Part shown: in pieces, positions 1-7,578 of the stretch
Layout: each line of letters starts with the position of its first letter
Position numbering within the stretch: the first letter of the stretch is position 1
Assembly (NCBI GenBank): GCA_003511885.1
Contig: DOIX01000162.1
Location: forward strand, 1-26,342
Direction of reading: 5' to 3'
DNA from: Cyanobacteria bacterium UBA11153
GTDB lineage: Bacteria; Cyanobacteriota; Cyanobacteriia; Cyanobacteriales; Coleofasciculaceae
Length of the DNA: 26,342 nucleotides
The notes under the pieces: model-generated
Seen by the model: only the letters and a program-made list of their open reading frames with translations
Databases searched by the model: none
Told to the model about the DNA's origin: nothing
Translations under genes and position numbers: made by a program

Positions 1-99
1 AATACAACCTGCATTTCTTCCCTACTCAGGTCAGAAAGTGCTAATATTGCGATCGCGCTGGATGGATTTTGATAGATTTTGATTGCCAAAGCCTAGACC

Positions 100-1356
100 C
101 TAGTTTACAACAGGAATAGCGATCGCAAATTCTGTCCCTTCTCCCCATAATGAAGTAAAAGTGAGACTACCACCATGAATTTCTTCGACAATGCGACGGC
201 TAATAGATAATCCCAATCCCGTACCTTTCCCCACAGGTTTCGTCGTAAATAATTGTTCAAACATCCGCGATTGCACTTCTGGTGTTATTCCTGTCCCATT
301 ATCTTTAATTTTAATGATAACTTTGGCTCGATCTTTAGTTAGTTTGGTTTGAATTAAGATTCGGTTTGGCTTGGCTTCGATTTCAGAAAAAGAGCGTCCA
401 ACATTCACTTCTTCACAAGCATCAATGCTATTAGCGATAATATTCATAAATACTTGATTTAGTTGTCCTAAATAGCATTCTATTTCGGGAATAGAGCCAT
501 AATTTTTCACAACCTGAATTTCTGGACGTTGACGATTTGGCTTGAGGCGATGTTGCAAAATCATCAGCGTACTATCAATACCTTCATGAATATCGGCTGA
601 TACCTTAGATTCGGTATCGCCACGAGAGAAAATTCTCAAAGAATTGCTAAGATTAATCAGTCGCTCTGTACTGCCGCTCATCACCAAAAGCATTCTCGGC
701 AAACTATTGATAATATGCTCTAAATTAATCTCTTCTGCATACTCAGCGATTTCTGGAGATGAACATGTAAATTCTGTCTGATATAATGCCAAATGATTAA
801 TTAATTTTTGGACGATATCATTTACCAAGAAAACCGAACCACTAATAGCAGAAAGAGGATTATTCATTTCGTGGGCAACTCCAGCCACTAATTGACCGAG
901 GACTGCCATTTTTTCTTGTTGAATCAGTTGTAATTGTGCCTGTTGTAAGCGAAAAATTGTTTCTTTTATTTGTTTGACATAAGCCAATGTTTTATTAATC
1001 GTGATCGTTAAATCTTCAAAATCGATCGGCTTCGTCACAAAGTCAAAAGCACCACAATTCATAGCAGCTCGAATATTTTTCAGATCCCCATAAGCAGAAA
1101 CTACCACGGCTTTTATATTCTCATCTATTTCCCGGAGTTTGTCTAGTAAAGTCAGGCCATCCATCTCAGGCATACTGAGATCCGTCAGTACCATATCGAT
1201 AGTGCGATCGCTTTTGATCTTTTCTAAGGCTTCTTTTCCACTATGGGCAAATATTAGCTCGAATTCTTTAGCTCTAATTTTTTTCCTCAATCGCTGTTTG
1301 AGAAGAGCCTCAAAATCCACTTCATCATCGACAACTAATATTCTGGCTGGGGTCAT
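100..1356 (-). CDS. Response regulator-sensor histidine kinase hybrid
   Basis: Two-component protein of 418 residues with the receiver domain first. REC spans about residues 4-125, with the acidic pair D10/D11, phospho-acceptor D59 in LTDLSMPEMDG, S87 and K109. A coiled linker (about 130-148) leads to a HisKA dimerisation domain with H162 in the H-box AGVAHEMNNPLS. An HATPase_c domain follows, with N-box N305/N309, G1 box DNGTGI (352-357) and G2 box GKGTGLGLS (376-384). No transmembrane segment or input sensor domain is seen, so it is probably cytoplasmic and regulated through its receiver by an upstream kinase. The ATG at 1356 places the REC motif normally. No cognate output regulator is in the window, and nothing ties it to nitrogen fixation. 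The domain calls are secure; the signal is unknown. Confidence 0.93.
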   Translation of the reverse strand: MTPARILVVDDEVDFEALLKQRLRKKIRAKEFELIFAHSGKEALEKIKSDRTIDMVLTDLSMPEMDGLTLLDKLREIDENIKAVVVSAYGDLKNIRAAMNCGAFDFVTKPIDFEDLTITINKTLAYVKQIKETIFRLQQAQLQLIQQEKMAVLGQLVAGVAHEMNNPLSAISGSVFLVNDIVQKLINHLALYQTEFTCSSPEIAEYAEEINLEHIINSLPRMLLVMSGSTERLINLSNSLRIFSRGDTESKVSADIHEGIDSTLMILQHRLKPNRQRPEIQVVKNYGSIPEIECYLGQLNQVFMNIIANSIDACEEVNVGRSFSEIEAKPNRILIQTKLTKDRAKVIIKIKDNGTGITPEVQSRMFEQLFTTKPVGKGTGLGLSISRRIVEEIHGGSLTFTSLWGEGTEFAIAIPVVN

Positions 1357-1674
1357 GATAGTGTAAAATTCAGACGATATTATTAATTACAGTATCATTG
1401 TGACTGCGATCCGTCTTCCGGATAAGCTAAGGTGCAGCTACATTGGATATTTACTCTTACCTCTTACCTCTTCAGAGTCATCACTATCTAATAGGAGATG
1501 CTCTCACAGCCTATCCTCTAATTTAGAGATTAAAGAGTGGAGAATTAGGACTGGGGAATGGAGAAGGGTTGAAAGGAGTTGTAGATTCGATCGAATATTC
1601 TTAATTGATAGATTCTGGATGGTTAATTGATATAATCTGCGATTGCCTTCGGCAGTAGCGAAGCTAATCGCAAC

Positions 1675-1767
1675 ATGGCACAGTCAAAATTTAAGATTCA
1701 GAAAAAGAAACCTGCTCGGTTGAAAAAACATAAGTTTGGACATAATAGATTAACCCATGAATCTTGA
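1675..1767 (+). CDS. Possible 30-codon lysine-rich mini-ORF
   Basis: ATG at 1675 to TGA at 1765-1767 encodes 30 residues, ten of them Lys or Arg and only one acidic (it begins MAQSKFKIQKKKPARLKK). There is no Shine-Dalgarno sequence, and the bases just upstream belong to a palindromic repeat-like stretch. It could be a small basic protein, the leftover of a decayed gene, or chance. I do not recognise it. Confidence 0.2.
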   Translation: MAQSKFKIQKKKPARLKKHKFGHNRLTHES

Positions 1768-1789
1768 ATTGGAAACTCTTTGTCTATTA

Positions 1790-1831
1790 CCCATTCCCCA
1801 TTCCCCATTCCCTATTACCCATTCCCTATTT
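1790..1831. repeat. Heptamer tandem repeat (CCCATTC family), 6 units
   Basis: Six 7-bp units: CCCATTC x3, CCTATTA, CCCATTC, CCTATTT. This is a short tandemly repeated repetitive (STRR) sequence of the kind known from filamentous cyanobacteria. Its reverse complement (GGGAAT theme) recurs at 16837-16870. Confidence 0.85.
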
Positions 1832-1915
1832 CCGATGTTTAATTTGTGATGAGGGAACCTAGAGTCTATATAATTTGTCGAAGTAGTAAAGCAGATCTTC
1901 AAAAAATTTAACACC

Positions 1916-3163
1916 ATGATTAGCCGTAAGTGTTTCCATAAAGTTGCTGCCAGCGTGGCGATTACCGGGATGATACTCTCCATTATCGCCGACATGGCTG
2001 GAGCAGCTACCAGACTGAAGAATGGCGATACTGTCAATGGATTCATCCAGACAAACTCTCCCTCCTTCCGCTATCGCAACCAATCCTTACGCAATTCTCC
2101 CTTTCAGACTGCTGCTGGAGAAGAATATATTTTCAACAGCAAGCGAGGGGATACCATTCAAGTCACAGTTGAAGTTGAGGATGGTAGCAGCCTCATACCC
2201 ATCCTTGTCTTAACCTCATCACAAACAGGTAACCAAGTTGCTTACAATGACAAAACCAGGTCTCTAAGTTACAAAGTAACCACAGATGGTGAATACCGAC
2301 TCCTTATTTTAGGACAAAATAACACTAGAGGCAGATACAGACTCGCTCTTTCAGGGATTACCGGAGACACAACCGCACAAACCCCCACTAATCCACCTAC
2401 ATCTCCTAACAACGATCCCAGAAGACAACTCCTCCGGGATGAATATGGGCTAACTCTTCTCGACAAATGTCCCGCGACAACAGATAAGCTCGTAGTTGCT
2501 AATTTCCCAGAATACGGTCAAACTTATACCTACTGTGCTAATCCTAACCGTTTCCTGCAAGCCGGACAATACACTTACGATCTTGCCAGTGGTGAATTAA
2601 AACCGGGAACTCCTGCGGTTGTGACAAATCCCTCAACCCCCTCTCCTGTGACTCCCGTTACAGATCCCAGACGACAACTCCTGCAAAATGACTATGGATT
2701 AACTGTTCTCGATAAATGCCCGTCCACAACAGATAAGCTCGTAGTTGCCAATTTCCCAGAATACGGTCAAACTTACACCTACTGTGCCAATCCTAACCGT
2801 TTCCTCCGAGCCGGACAATATACTTACGATTTAGCTGTTGGTGAATTAAAACCGGGCGCACCTTCTGCAACTGGTAATAATTCTTCTTCTACCACAGCAG
2901 TAAATCCTAGCACCGATCCCCGACGACAACTCTTGCAAAAGGATTATGGATTGACGGTTTTAGATACCTGCCCAGCATCAACTAATTCTTTAGTCGTTAT
3001 CACCTATCCCGAAGGCACTCAAACCTATCGATACTGTGCCAATCCCAACCGCATTTTTCCTGCTGGAGAATACAAGTATAATCTCACTACCCGCAAGTTA
3101 GATCCAGTCGCTAAACCACAACAATGTACTCTCCAAATTGGCGGTATTTGTATTGTTAGGTAG
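1916..3163 (+). CDS. Exported protein with PPC-like domain and three Cys-containing repeats
   Basis: 415 residues. Residues 1-31 look like a Sec signal peptide: basic MISRK, a hydrophobic stretch, and an AGAA-like cleavage region. Residues 35-147 resemble a pre-peptidase C-terminal (PPC) beta-sandwich, with the pattern FNSKRGDTIQVTVE ... GEYRLLILG ... GRYRLALSG. Three tandem units of about 65 residues follow at 167-231, 250-314 and 334-396. Each starts DPRRQLL and contains YGLT, a Cys-Pro pair and YCANPNR, so each has two Cys that could pair as a disulfide after export. Linkers are Pro/Thr/Ser-rich. Units 1 and 2 are nearly identical even at DNA level; unit 3 has diverged. A short tail adds two more Cys. 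Likely periplasmic or extracellular. Function unknown; the PPC assignment is inferred from pattern. Confidence 0.85.
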   Translation: MISRKCFHKVAASVAITGMILSIIADMAGAATRLKNGDTVNGFIQTNSPSFRYRNQSLRNSPFQTAAGEEYIFNSKRGDTIQVTVEVEDGSSLIPILVLTSSQTGNQVAYNDKTRSLSYKVTTDGEYRLLILGQNNTRGRYRLALSGITGDTTAQTPTNPPTSPNNDPRRQLLRDEYGLTLLDKCPATTDKLVVANFPEYGQTYTYCANPNRFLQAGQYTYDLASGELKPGTPAVVTNPSTPSPVTPVTDPRRQLLQNDYGLTVLDKCPSTTDKLVVANFPEYGQTYTYCANPNRFLRAGQYTYDLAVGELKPGAPSATGNNSSSTTAVNPSTDPRRQLLQKDYGLTVLDTCPASTNSLVVITYPEGTQTYRYCANPNRIFPAGEYKYNLTTRKLDPVAKPQQCTLQIGGICIVR

Positions 3164-3259
3164 AAGGTGATAGCTGAGACGGGAATGCCAGAGTTTTGAG
3201 TTTTATTTTTAAAGCTTGGCAAAGCCTGTTTTGAGTTTTAAATTATAGTGGGGAAGCGA

Positions 3260-3307
3260 TTGAGAGGGGATGGTGCGTTAGCTTTGGCATAACGCACCCT
3301 ACAGATA
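3260..3307. repeat. 48-bp dispersed repeat, copy 1
   Basis: Direct repeat of the segment at 3452-3499. Its core is an inverted repeat, GGTGCGTTA ... TAACGCACC, flanking GCTTTGGCA. It resembles small palindromic repeats dispersed in cyanobacterial genomes. No coding content. Confidence 0.85.
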
Positions 3308-3451
3308 GATAGTTTGTTCAATAGCAGGGAGGCAGAGCCTCCCAACCCTCGTTCCCAGGTTTAACCTGGGAACAAGAATACCGAGGCTCCGCTTCTTATT
3401 GAAACTGGTGCAGGATCTGAAGCATAACGCACCCTGCATGTAGATAGTTTG

Positions 3452-3499
3452 TTGAGAGGGGATGGTGCGTTAGCTTTGGCATAACGCACCCTACAGATA
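3452..3499. repeat. 48-bp dispersed repeat, copy 2
   Basis: Second copy of the repeat at 3260-3307, matching from TTGAGAGGGGATGG to CCCTACAGATA. The 145 bp between the copies carries a further partial copy (GCATAACGCACCCT, about 3422-3435) and two palindromes, suggesting nested duplication. Confidence 0.85.
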
Positions 3500-3692
3500 A
3501 GCTGTTAAGCGTCTAAAGTGGTTATTATGAAATCGTGAAATCGTTGTAGTGCGAGCGTCCTCGCTCGCGATAATATACAGTTTAAATGCGCAGCAGCTTA
3601 GATACTTTAAATTATCTTCAAAACCTGCTCCCACCCCACTATACTAATCATTCCGGCATCCGCTGTTTCATTCCCATTACTACAAATCCCAA

Positions 3693-4700
3693 ATGGACAA
3701 CCTCATTGTATTGTGTTTGATTTTTGTCATTAGTTTAGCCATCCTAGTCAAAGGATCTGATTTTTTTACTGAAGCAGCCGAGAAAATCGGTTTATTTATG
3801 GGATTAAGTCCCTTCATTGTCGGGGTGACAATTGTTGGGGTTGGTACATCAATGCCGGAGTTAATCTCTTCTATCATATCTGTCTTTCAAGATTCATCGG
3901 AAATAGTCATTGCTAATGTCGCTGGCTCGAATATCGCCAATATTTTTCTAATTGTGGGGACGGCATCAATAGTTAGTCGCGAAGCAATGAGAATTACTTA
4001 CAACCTAGTTAGTGTCGATTTGCCTTTATTTGTAGGATCGTCTTTTTTGTTAGCCTTAGCTGTTTGGGATAATCATTTTTCCATTGGCGAAGCCTTACTG
4101 TTTATTCTCGCTTATTTAATGTATTTGTTTTATACGATTAAGGATAGTGCTGAAAATTCTCCAGCTCTGGAGGTAAATAATGAAGATGAATCTCAAAGCT
4201 CACTAAATAATTTAGATATTGATGAACTACCAGCGATTGAAAAAACGCCCAGCTTTTTAATTAAGCAAATTATCGTGGCAATTATCAGCTCATTTGTTAT
4301 CTATTTGGGAGCAAATTATACAATTGAATCCTTGATTAAAATTTCTGAAATAGTCAACATTGGCAAAGAAATAATTGCTGTCAGTGCGGTAGCCGTAGGT
4401 ACTTCTTTGCCAGAATTTATTGTCAGTGTCAATGCCGCTTTAAAAGGAAAAGCAGAACTTTCTGTAGGGAATGTGGTAGGCTCGAATATTTTTAACGCCT
4501 TCATTGTCATGGGCATTCCCGGCTTAATTGGTAAGCTAACAATTCCAGACACAGTTATCCTCAGCGCCATCCCGGTTTTGATTGCGGGTACGCTTCTCCT
4601 CTTCTTCGCCACTCAAGATAATAAATTAACCAAATGGGAGGGGTGGTTATTTATTATTTTCTATGGTTGGTTTATCGGCGACACATTTCATCTTTTATAG
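3693..4700 (+). CDS. Sodium/calcium exchanger (CaCA family, YrbG-like)
   Basis: Integral membrane antiporter of 335 residues with about ten hydrophobic segments and the two hallmark alpha repeats of the CaCA superfamily. Alpha-1 lies around residues 43-84, with GVGTSMPELISS (E56) and NVAGSN. Alpha-2 lies around 229-272, with AVGTSLPEFIVS (E241) and GNVVGSN. An acidic loop (about 150-183, rich in D/E/S) separates the two halves, as usual for the family. It would exchange Na+ or H+ for Ca2+ across the cytoplasmic membrane. Length fits bacterial homologues. The next gene (molbindin) starts 94 bp downstream on the same strand; no functional link is evident. Confidence 0.94.
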   Translation: MDNLIVLCLIFVISLAILVKGSDFFTEAAEKIGLFMGLSPFIVGVTIVGVGTSMPELISSIISVFQDSSEIVIANVAGSNIANIFLIVGTASIVSREAMRITYNLVSVDLPLFVGSSFLLALAVWDNHFSIGEALLFILAYLMYLFYTIKDSAENSPALEVNNEDESQSSLNNLDIDELPAIEKTPSFLIKQIIVAIISSFVIYLGANYTIESLIKISEIVNIGKEIIAVSAVAVGTSLPEFIVSVNAALKGKAELSVGNVVGSNIFNAFIVMGIPGLIGKLTIPDTVILSAIPVLIAGTLLLFFATQDNKLTKWEGWLFIIFYGWFIGDTFHLL

Positions 4701-4748
4701 GAAATAAATAATCATAAATTGTTAATTTTTATACGGGGGCTATTTTGT

Positions 4749-4785
4749 CTTGGTCATATAATTTTTATGAACAGTATTTACCAAG
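4749..4785 (+). promoter_or_regulatory. Candidate promoter/operator hairpin upstream of the molbindin gene
   Basis: Inverted repeat CTTGGT (4749-4754) / ACCAAG (4780-4785) encloses a second small repeat CATA/TATG and a TATAAT hexamer (4757-4762). The hexamer could act as a -10 for the gene starting at 4795, though no good -35 is visible. The symmetry may be an operator or a leader hairpin. Confidence 0.35.
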
Positions 4786-4794
4786 ATTCTGAAA

Positions 4795-5004
4795 ATGAAA
4801 ATTAGTGCCCGTAACACCATTAAAGCTACAGTAAAACAAGTTGTAATCGGAGCAGTTAATGCTGAAGTGACTTTAGAGATTGCACCAGGAGTTGAAGTAG
4901 TTTCCATCATTACCAAAGCTTCAGCCGAAAATCTGGCATTAGTAGAAGGCAAGGAAGCTTATGCAGTTATTAAGTCATCAGATTTAATGGTTGCTGTTGA
5001 TTAA
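4795..5004 (+). CDS. Molbindin, molybdate-binding Mop/TOBE protein
   Basis: 69 residues making one complete Mop/TOBE domain: MKISARNTIKATV, GAVNAEVTLEI, SIITKASAENL, and the C-terminal AVIKSSDLMVAVD that closes the beta-barrel and lines the oxyanion site. Stand-alone molbindins assemble into hexamers that hold molybdate or tungstate in the cytoplasm. That is relevant beside a Mo-nitrogenase cluster, although this gene lies outside the nif array and faces the other way. The ATG at 4795 gives the canonical N-terminus. No clear Shine-Dalgarno. Identification is strong; a role in supplying Mo to FeMo-co is inference. Confidence 0.95.
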   Translation: MKISARNTIKATVKQVVIGAVNAEVTLEIAPGVEVVSIITKASAENLALVEGKEAYAVIKSSDLMVAVD

Positions 5005-5015
5005 TGTCCAGATAA

Positions 5016-5050
5016 TTGAGAGTGGAGAATGGACAATTGTCCACTCTCAA
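5016..5050. terminator. Hairpin between convergent molbindin and methyltransferase genes
   Basis: Perfect 11-bp inverted repeat TTGAGAGTGGA (5016-5026) / TCCACTCTCAA (5040-5050), with an inner palindrome GGACAATTGTCC (5031-5042). It lies between two convergent genes and overlaps the methyltransferase stop. There is no U-run, so it may be a bidirectional terminator, a stabilising hairpin or simply a repeat. Confidence 0.45.
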
Positions 5051-5685
5051 CTATCAACTCTCAACCGTGCCACAATATGAAAAATATGCCAGTATCTATC
5101 CTCGCCTAAAGGAGTTATACCCAGATGCTCCTCTTCCTCAAATACCTCAATTTCCCAATCATTTTGGAATAAAGCAGTTAATTGTTGGCGAGTCAAAAAA
5201 GTCAGAGAAGTCTGTATACTCCAAGAGTCTCTGTCTCCAAAAAAATGCCCGCAAAAACGCCCGCCTTCTCGCAAACAGTTGCCTATTTTTTGCCAGAGTT
5301 GAGAGAAATTTGCTGGGGGACAAAAAGGGAGAGAAAAACTAGCATTAACTAAATCTACCGACTCCGGTAAGGTGACAAATTCAAAACGTTGAATGCGAGT
5401 TTCTAGAAGCTTCAAATCCACATCCAAACGGTTTCGTAAACGATTAATAGCCTCAGCTTCACCATCAATACCTAATACCCGCCAACCCCGTCGCAGCAAT
5501 TCCACGGTATCTCGCCCATCTCCACAACCAATATCAATCGCAAAAGGATGGGAAGTCAAAGATTCTTCTATTTCAAATTTGGTTAAAGCTGCGAGTAAAG
5601 TGGGGCGTGGCGCTCTCCCTGCAACTGCTTGATAATAAGCAGCCCAATCTCGGTGCAAAACTGGACTTTTTTCTTCCTGTTTCAT
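5047..5685 (-). CDS. Class I SAM-dependent methyltransferase
   Basis: 212 residues with a Rossmann methyltransferase core. Motif I is FAIDIGCGDGRDT (about 48-60), the SAM glycine loop. An acidic residue ends strand 2 in GIDGE (72-76). A DLVNASFSLPFCPP segment follows at the motif IV position, and a late strand falls near EEEHLGITPLGEDRYWHIFHIVAR. It is closest in style to small TehB/UbiE-like methyltransferases, but nothing indicates the substrate. It ends 43 bp from the convergent molbindin stop, with a hairpin between. Family confident, substrate unknown. Confidence 0.9.
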   Translation of the reverse strand: MKQEEKSPVLHRDWAAYYQAVAGRAPRPTLLAALTKFEIEESLTSHPFAIDIGCGDGRDTVELLRRGWRVLGIDGEAEAINRLRNRLDVDLKLLETRIQRFEFVTLPESVDLVNASFSLPFCPPANFSQLWQKIGNCLREGGRFCGHFFGDRDSWSIQTSLTFLTRQQLTALFQNDWEIEVFEEEEHLGITPLGEDRYWHIFHIVARLRVDS

Positions 5686-5845
5686 CTGTCTTCCCCCTGA
5701 GAAACTTCCGCGATAAAACCATCAAGGCTTGTTGTGAAAGGAAAAGCGACTATTTCGATACTGAATGGGATCGCGCAGCGGGCACGCTCGTGCCATCGCA
5801 ATCCCAATTATCCTGAGTATGAGTAGCCATCCTTTCGGGAGAAAC

Positions 5846-6025
5846 TTAATCGGTATAGTTGGCTTGAGGATATTCAGCTTCGAGGTATCTAGTTTTCCTG
5901 TTTCTACGATTACGGCGTATCCCGTTACGCAATTCTATCGCCGCTTTAATTGACTGTAGCAGATGAACAATTTCCCGGCTTAAAGGCTGTTTATTTGGCT
6001 CGATAACTAATGGGTAATTTGACAT
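5846..6025 (-). CDS. Hypothetical protein, 59 residues
   Basis: I choose the ATG at 6025 because GGAGG (complement of 6031-6035) sits six bases upstream of it. The alternative ATG at 6037 would overlap that ribosome site. The product begins MSNYPLVIEPNKQPLSREIV and has a predicted helix with a hydrophobic face (IVHLLQSIKAAIELRNGI), then an Arg-rich stretch (RRNRRNRKTRY) that could bind nucleic acid. No family recognised. The clear Shine-Dalgarno suggests it is translated. Confidence 0.5.
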   Translation of the reverse strand: MSNYPLVIEPNKQPLSREIVHLLQSIKAAIELRNGIRRNRRNRKTRYLEAEYPQANYTD

Positions 6026-6174
6026 AGCTGCCTCCATTTTTCGGTAATTTATTTTCTGGCATTATCATTAAACCTAAAAAAGTCATGTTTTTGGCAATTT
6101 CTGCGATAAGGTAAGCCATTACTTCAACTGTTGTTGCAGTTTATTGAGAATCTTAGTCCAAGTTACTTTATCTA

Positions 6175-6202
6175 AGTTGGGTTTCGGAACCTCAACCCAA
6201 CC
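6175..6202. repeat. Palindromic repeat just beyond fdxB
   Basis: Inverted repeat TTGGGTT (6177-6183) / AACCCAA (6194-6200) around TCGGAACCTC, followed by CCTACG. It resembles a small repeat common in cyanobacterial genomes. It begins about 10 bp past the fdxB stop, so it could serve as the 3' hairpin of the long nif transcript, but no U-run follows. Confidence 0.55.
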
Positions 6203-6211
6203 TACGACTAT

Positions 6212-6508
6212 TTAAGCTTGAACAAGCGCACCATGGGTGTAACAATTCTTAGGGCAAACTCGCGAACAAGCTTGACAGCCAATACAAGATTCTGGATGAA
6301 TAATACTCATCACTTTCCGTTCAATTTCATCTTCATCCTCATCCTCCACAAATTCTCCATCTTCATTCATCGCCCTTAGTTGTAACACATTACGACCACA
6401 AGCTTTAAAGCATCTCCCACAACCAATACATTTTACTTGGTTAATTGCCTGGACAAACTTGGGTATCCAGGTAGCGCCGCCAAAAGTCAAACCAGTTAAT
6501 GTTGCCAT
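6212..6508 (-). CDS. fdxB: nif-specific ferredoxin III (FdxB), 2x[4Fe-4S]
   Basis: 98 residues with two CxxCxxCxxxC motifs: C27/C30/C33/C37 ([11 protein letters not shown]) and C75/C78/C81/C85 ([11 protein letters not shown], then P). A strongly acidic linker EDEDEDE (about 55-61) separates them, and the N-terminus [11 protein letters not shown] is typical of the nif-associated ferredoxin III family. Expected to carry low-potential electrons in the cytoplasm for nitrogenase or FeMo-co synthesis. A good ribosome site (AAGAGGAA) precedes the ATG. It is the last gene of the minus-strand nif array, 252 bp after fdxH, with a repeat element filling the gap. It is the only 2x[4Fe-4S] ferredoxin here because fdxN is missing. 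Confidence 0.95.
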   Translation of the reverse strand: MATLTGLTFGGATWIPKFVQAINQVKCIGCGRCFKACGRNVLQLRAMNEDGEFVEDEDEDEIERKVMSIIHPESCIGCQACSRVCPKNCYTHGALVQA

Positions 6509-6582
6509 GATTTCATTCCTCTTGAGAAAATAATGAGTAGCGAATTTTGAGCGTATAGGGAAGAGCTATTAAGTTAAGTGGG

Positions 6583-6760
6583 TAGTTATGAAGTTAAACA
6601 TTTTAGATCCCCCTAAATCCCCCTTATTAAGGGGGACTTTATATTTCCCCCCTTAATCAGGTTAATTTCCTTCCATTTCCCCCTTAATCAGGTTGATTTT
6701 CATCTAGTCCCCCCCTTATTAAGGGGGGTGAGGGGGGATCAAAACTTACCCTAATAACTG
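6583..6760. mobile_element. MITE-like palindromic element, divergent copy (fdxH-fdxB spacer)
   Basis: The core at 6606-6740 starts GATCCCCCTAAATCCCCC and ends with the inverted form AGGGGGGATC. Inside are C-run/G-run sub-palindromes and a short duplicated stretch (CCCCTTAATCAGGTT, twice). The left flank TAGTTATGAAGTTAAACATT resembles the left end of the copies at 8980-9298 and 25773-25919, but the outer inverted ends are degenerate. It fills nearly the whole spacer and stops at the fdxH stop codon. No transposase. Confidence 0.65.
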
Positions 6761-7060
6761 TTAAACTAAATAGGCTTCTTGATGAGTACGAATCGTACAA
6801 TCAGAGCGAGGGTAAGCTACACAGAGAAGTACAAATCCTTTGCTCATTTGTTCGTCATCTAAAAATACCTGATCTGATTGATCGACTGTCCCTTCCATTA
6901 GTTTACCAACACAACTGGAACAAGAACCTGAACCACAGGAAAAAGGCAAATCTAAGTCATTTTCTTCTGCCGCTTTCAGGATATATTGATCTTCGGCGAC
7001 AGGGATAGTGATATCAAGTTTATACTTCTTACTAATCAAGCGGACATTATAAGTAGTCAT
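6761..7060 (-). CDS. fdxH: Heterocyst-type [2Fe-2S] ferredoxin
   Basis: 99-residue plant-type ferredoxin. Cluster ligands are C42, C47, C50 and C80 in [13 protein letters not shown] and FVLLC. The signature [17 protein letters not shown] and the C-terminus [12 protein letters not shown] match the FdxH class that donates electrons to nitrogenase reductase rather than photosynthetic PetF. Ribosome site GGAG eight bases before the ATG. It lies downstream of hesA-hesB as in other cyanobacterial nif clusters. The name FdxH does not imply heterocysts, since non-heterocystous diazotrophs also carry it. Confidence 0.97.
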   Translation of the reverse strand: MTTYNVRLISKKYKLDITIPVAEDQYILKAAEENDLDLPFSCGSGSCSSCVGKLMEGTVDQSDQVFLDDEQMSKGFVLLCVAYPRSDCTIRTHQEAYLV

Positions 7061-7103
7061 CTGTCAACTCCTTGAAAATTGTAAAGGAAAAATCAGCGAT
7101 AGC

Positions 7104-7475
7104 TTAACTGCAAGGGACACCAGTAGGAGTGCAATTACCAGCTTGGAAAGATTGCCCACAGCCACAGGTATCAGTAGCATTAGGATTCAAGAATTTAAAG
7201 CCACTTTGAGTTAATCCATCCACATAATCAACCACCACACCTTCCAATAATGGGGCACTTTCTTTGTCAATATAAACTCGAATTTTCCCCTGTTGTTCGC
7301 ACAAATCATCGGGATTGGGTTCGTTGGTTATATCCAAAGAATATTGATAGCCACTACAACCGCCATCAACAACAGAAAAACGAACACCCCGTTGTACTTG
7401 ATTTTCTCCTTTAGCGGAACCTTGGAGAAAGGCACGAAGGCGTAATTCAGCAACTTCTGTCAGTGTTAATGTCAT
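7104..7475 (-). CDS. hesB: HesB, A-type iron-sulfur carrier (IscA/HesB family)
   Basis: 123 residues with the A-type carrier cysteines C40 (GGCSGY) and C104/C106 (TCGCGQSF), which bind a bridging Fe-S cluster or iron. The C-terminal tail adds C115 and C122 (GNCTPTGVPCS), as in the nif-linked HesB type. Probably transfers clusters made on NifU to nitrogenase proteins or ferredoxins in the cytoplasm. AGGAG ribosome site upstream of the ATG. Sits 62 bp after hesA and 43 bp before fdxH, so it is likely co-transcribed with both. Confidence 0.95.
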   Translation of the reverse strand: MTLTLTEVAELRLRAFLQGSAKGENQVQRGVRFSVVDGGCSGYQYSLDITNEPNPDDLCEQQGKIRVYIDKESAPLLEGVVVDYVDGLTQSGFKFLNPNATDTCGCGQSFQAGNCTPTGVPCS

Positions 7476-7522
7476 AGAAAACTCCTGGTTAAGTATGAGT
7501 AATTAAGATAAGGGAGAGAGAG

Positions 7523-7578
7523 GCACTAAAGTGCCTACTACAAACTTATGGGAAAGTTCGTAGTAAGCACTTTAGTGC
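7523..7578. repeat. Long palindrome spanning the hesA stop codon
   Basis: Arms 7523-7547 and 7554-7578 pair over 23 of 25 bases around a 6-bp loop, and each arm holds a sub-palindrome (GCACTAAAGTGC / GCACTTTAGTGC). The theme GTAGTAGGCACTTTAGTGCC resembles a dispersed cyanobacterial repeat. It covers the last 13 codons and the stop of hesA and would form a strong hairpin in the hesA-hesB RNA. Confidence 0.85.

Larger units (their letters stand above)
1357..1915. other. 559-bp intergenic stretch with short repeats
   Basis: I see no convincing protein gene here. It holds a palindromic segment around 1638-1672 (GCGATT ... AATCGC), a tiny basic ORF at 1675-1767 and a heptamer array at 1790-1831, listed separately. 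The last 80 bases before 1916 must contain the promoter and leader of the exported-protein gene, but I cannot identify a clear -35/-10 pair. Confidence 0.6.
3164..3692. other. 529-bp intergenic stretch packed with palindromic repeats
   Basis: No coding potential seen. It contains two near-identical 48-bp repeats (3260-3307 and 3452-3499), a partial third copy around 3420-3452, palindromes GGGAGGCAGAGCCTCCC and GTTCCCAGG/CCTGGGAAC between them (about 3328-3372), and a GCGAGCG/CGCTCGC palindrome around 3552-3570. Confidence 0.75.

Noticed and set aside
1750..2083. Minus-strand frames overlapping the start of the exported-protein gene
   Set aside because: They are translated through the heptamer array and antisense to a signal peptide-bearing gene; no family features.
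5016..5342. Plus-strand frame opposite the methyltransferase
   Set aside because: It is antisense to a well-supported gene, and its N-terminus comes from the inverted repeat and heptamer-like sequence.
6782..6789. TGAGTACG resembling the nifB/nifP element
   Set aside because: It lies inside the fdxH coding sequence, is not exact, and has no neighbouring copies.
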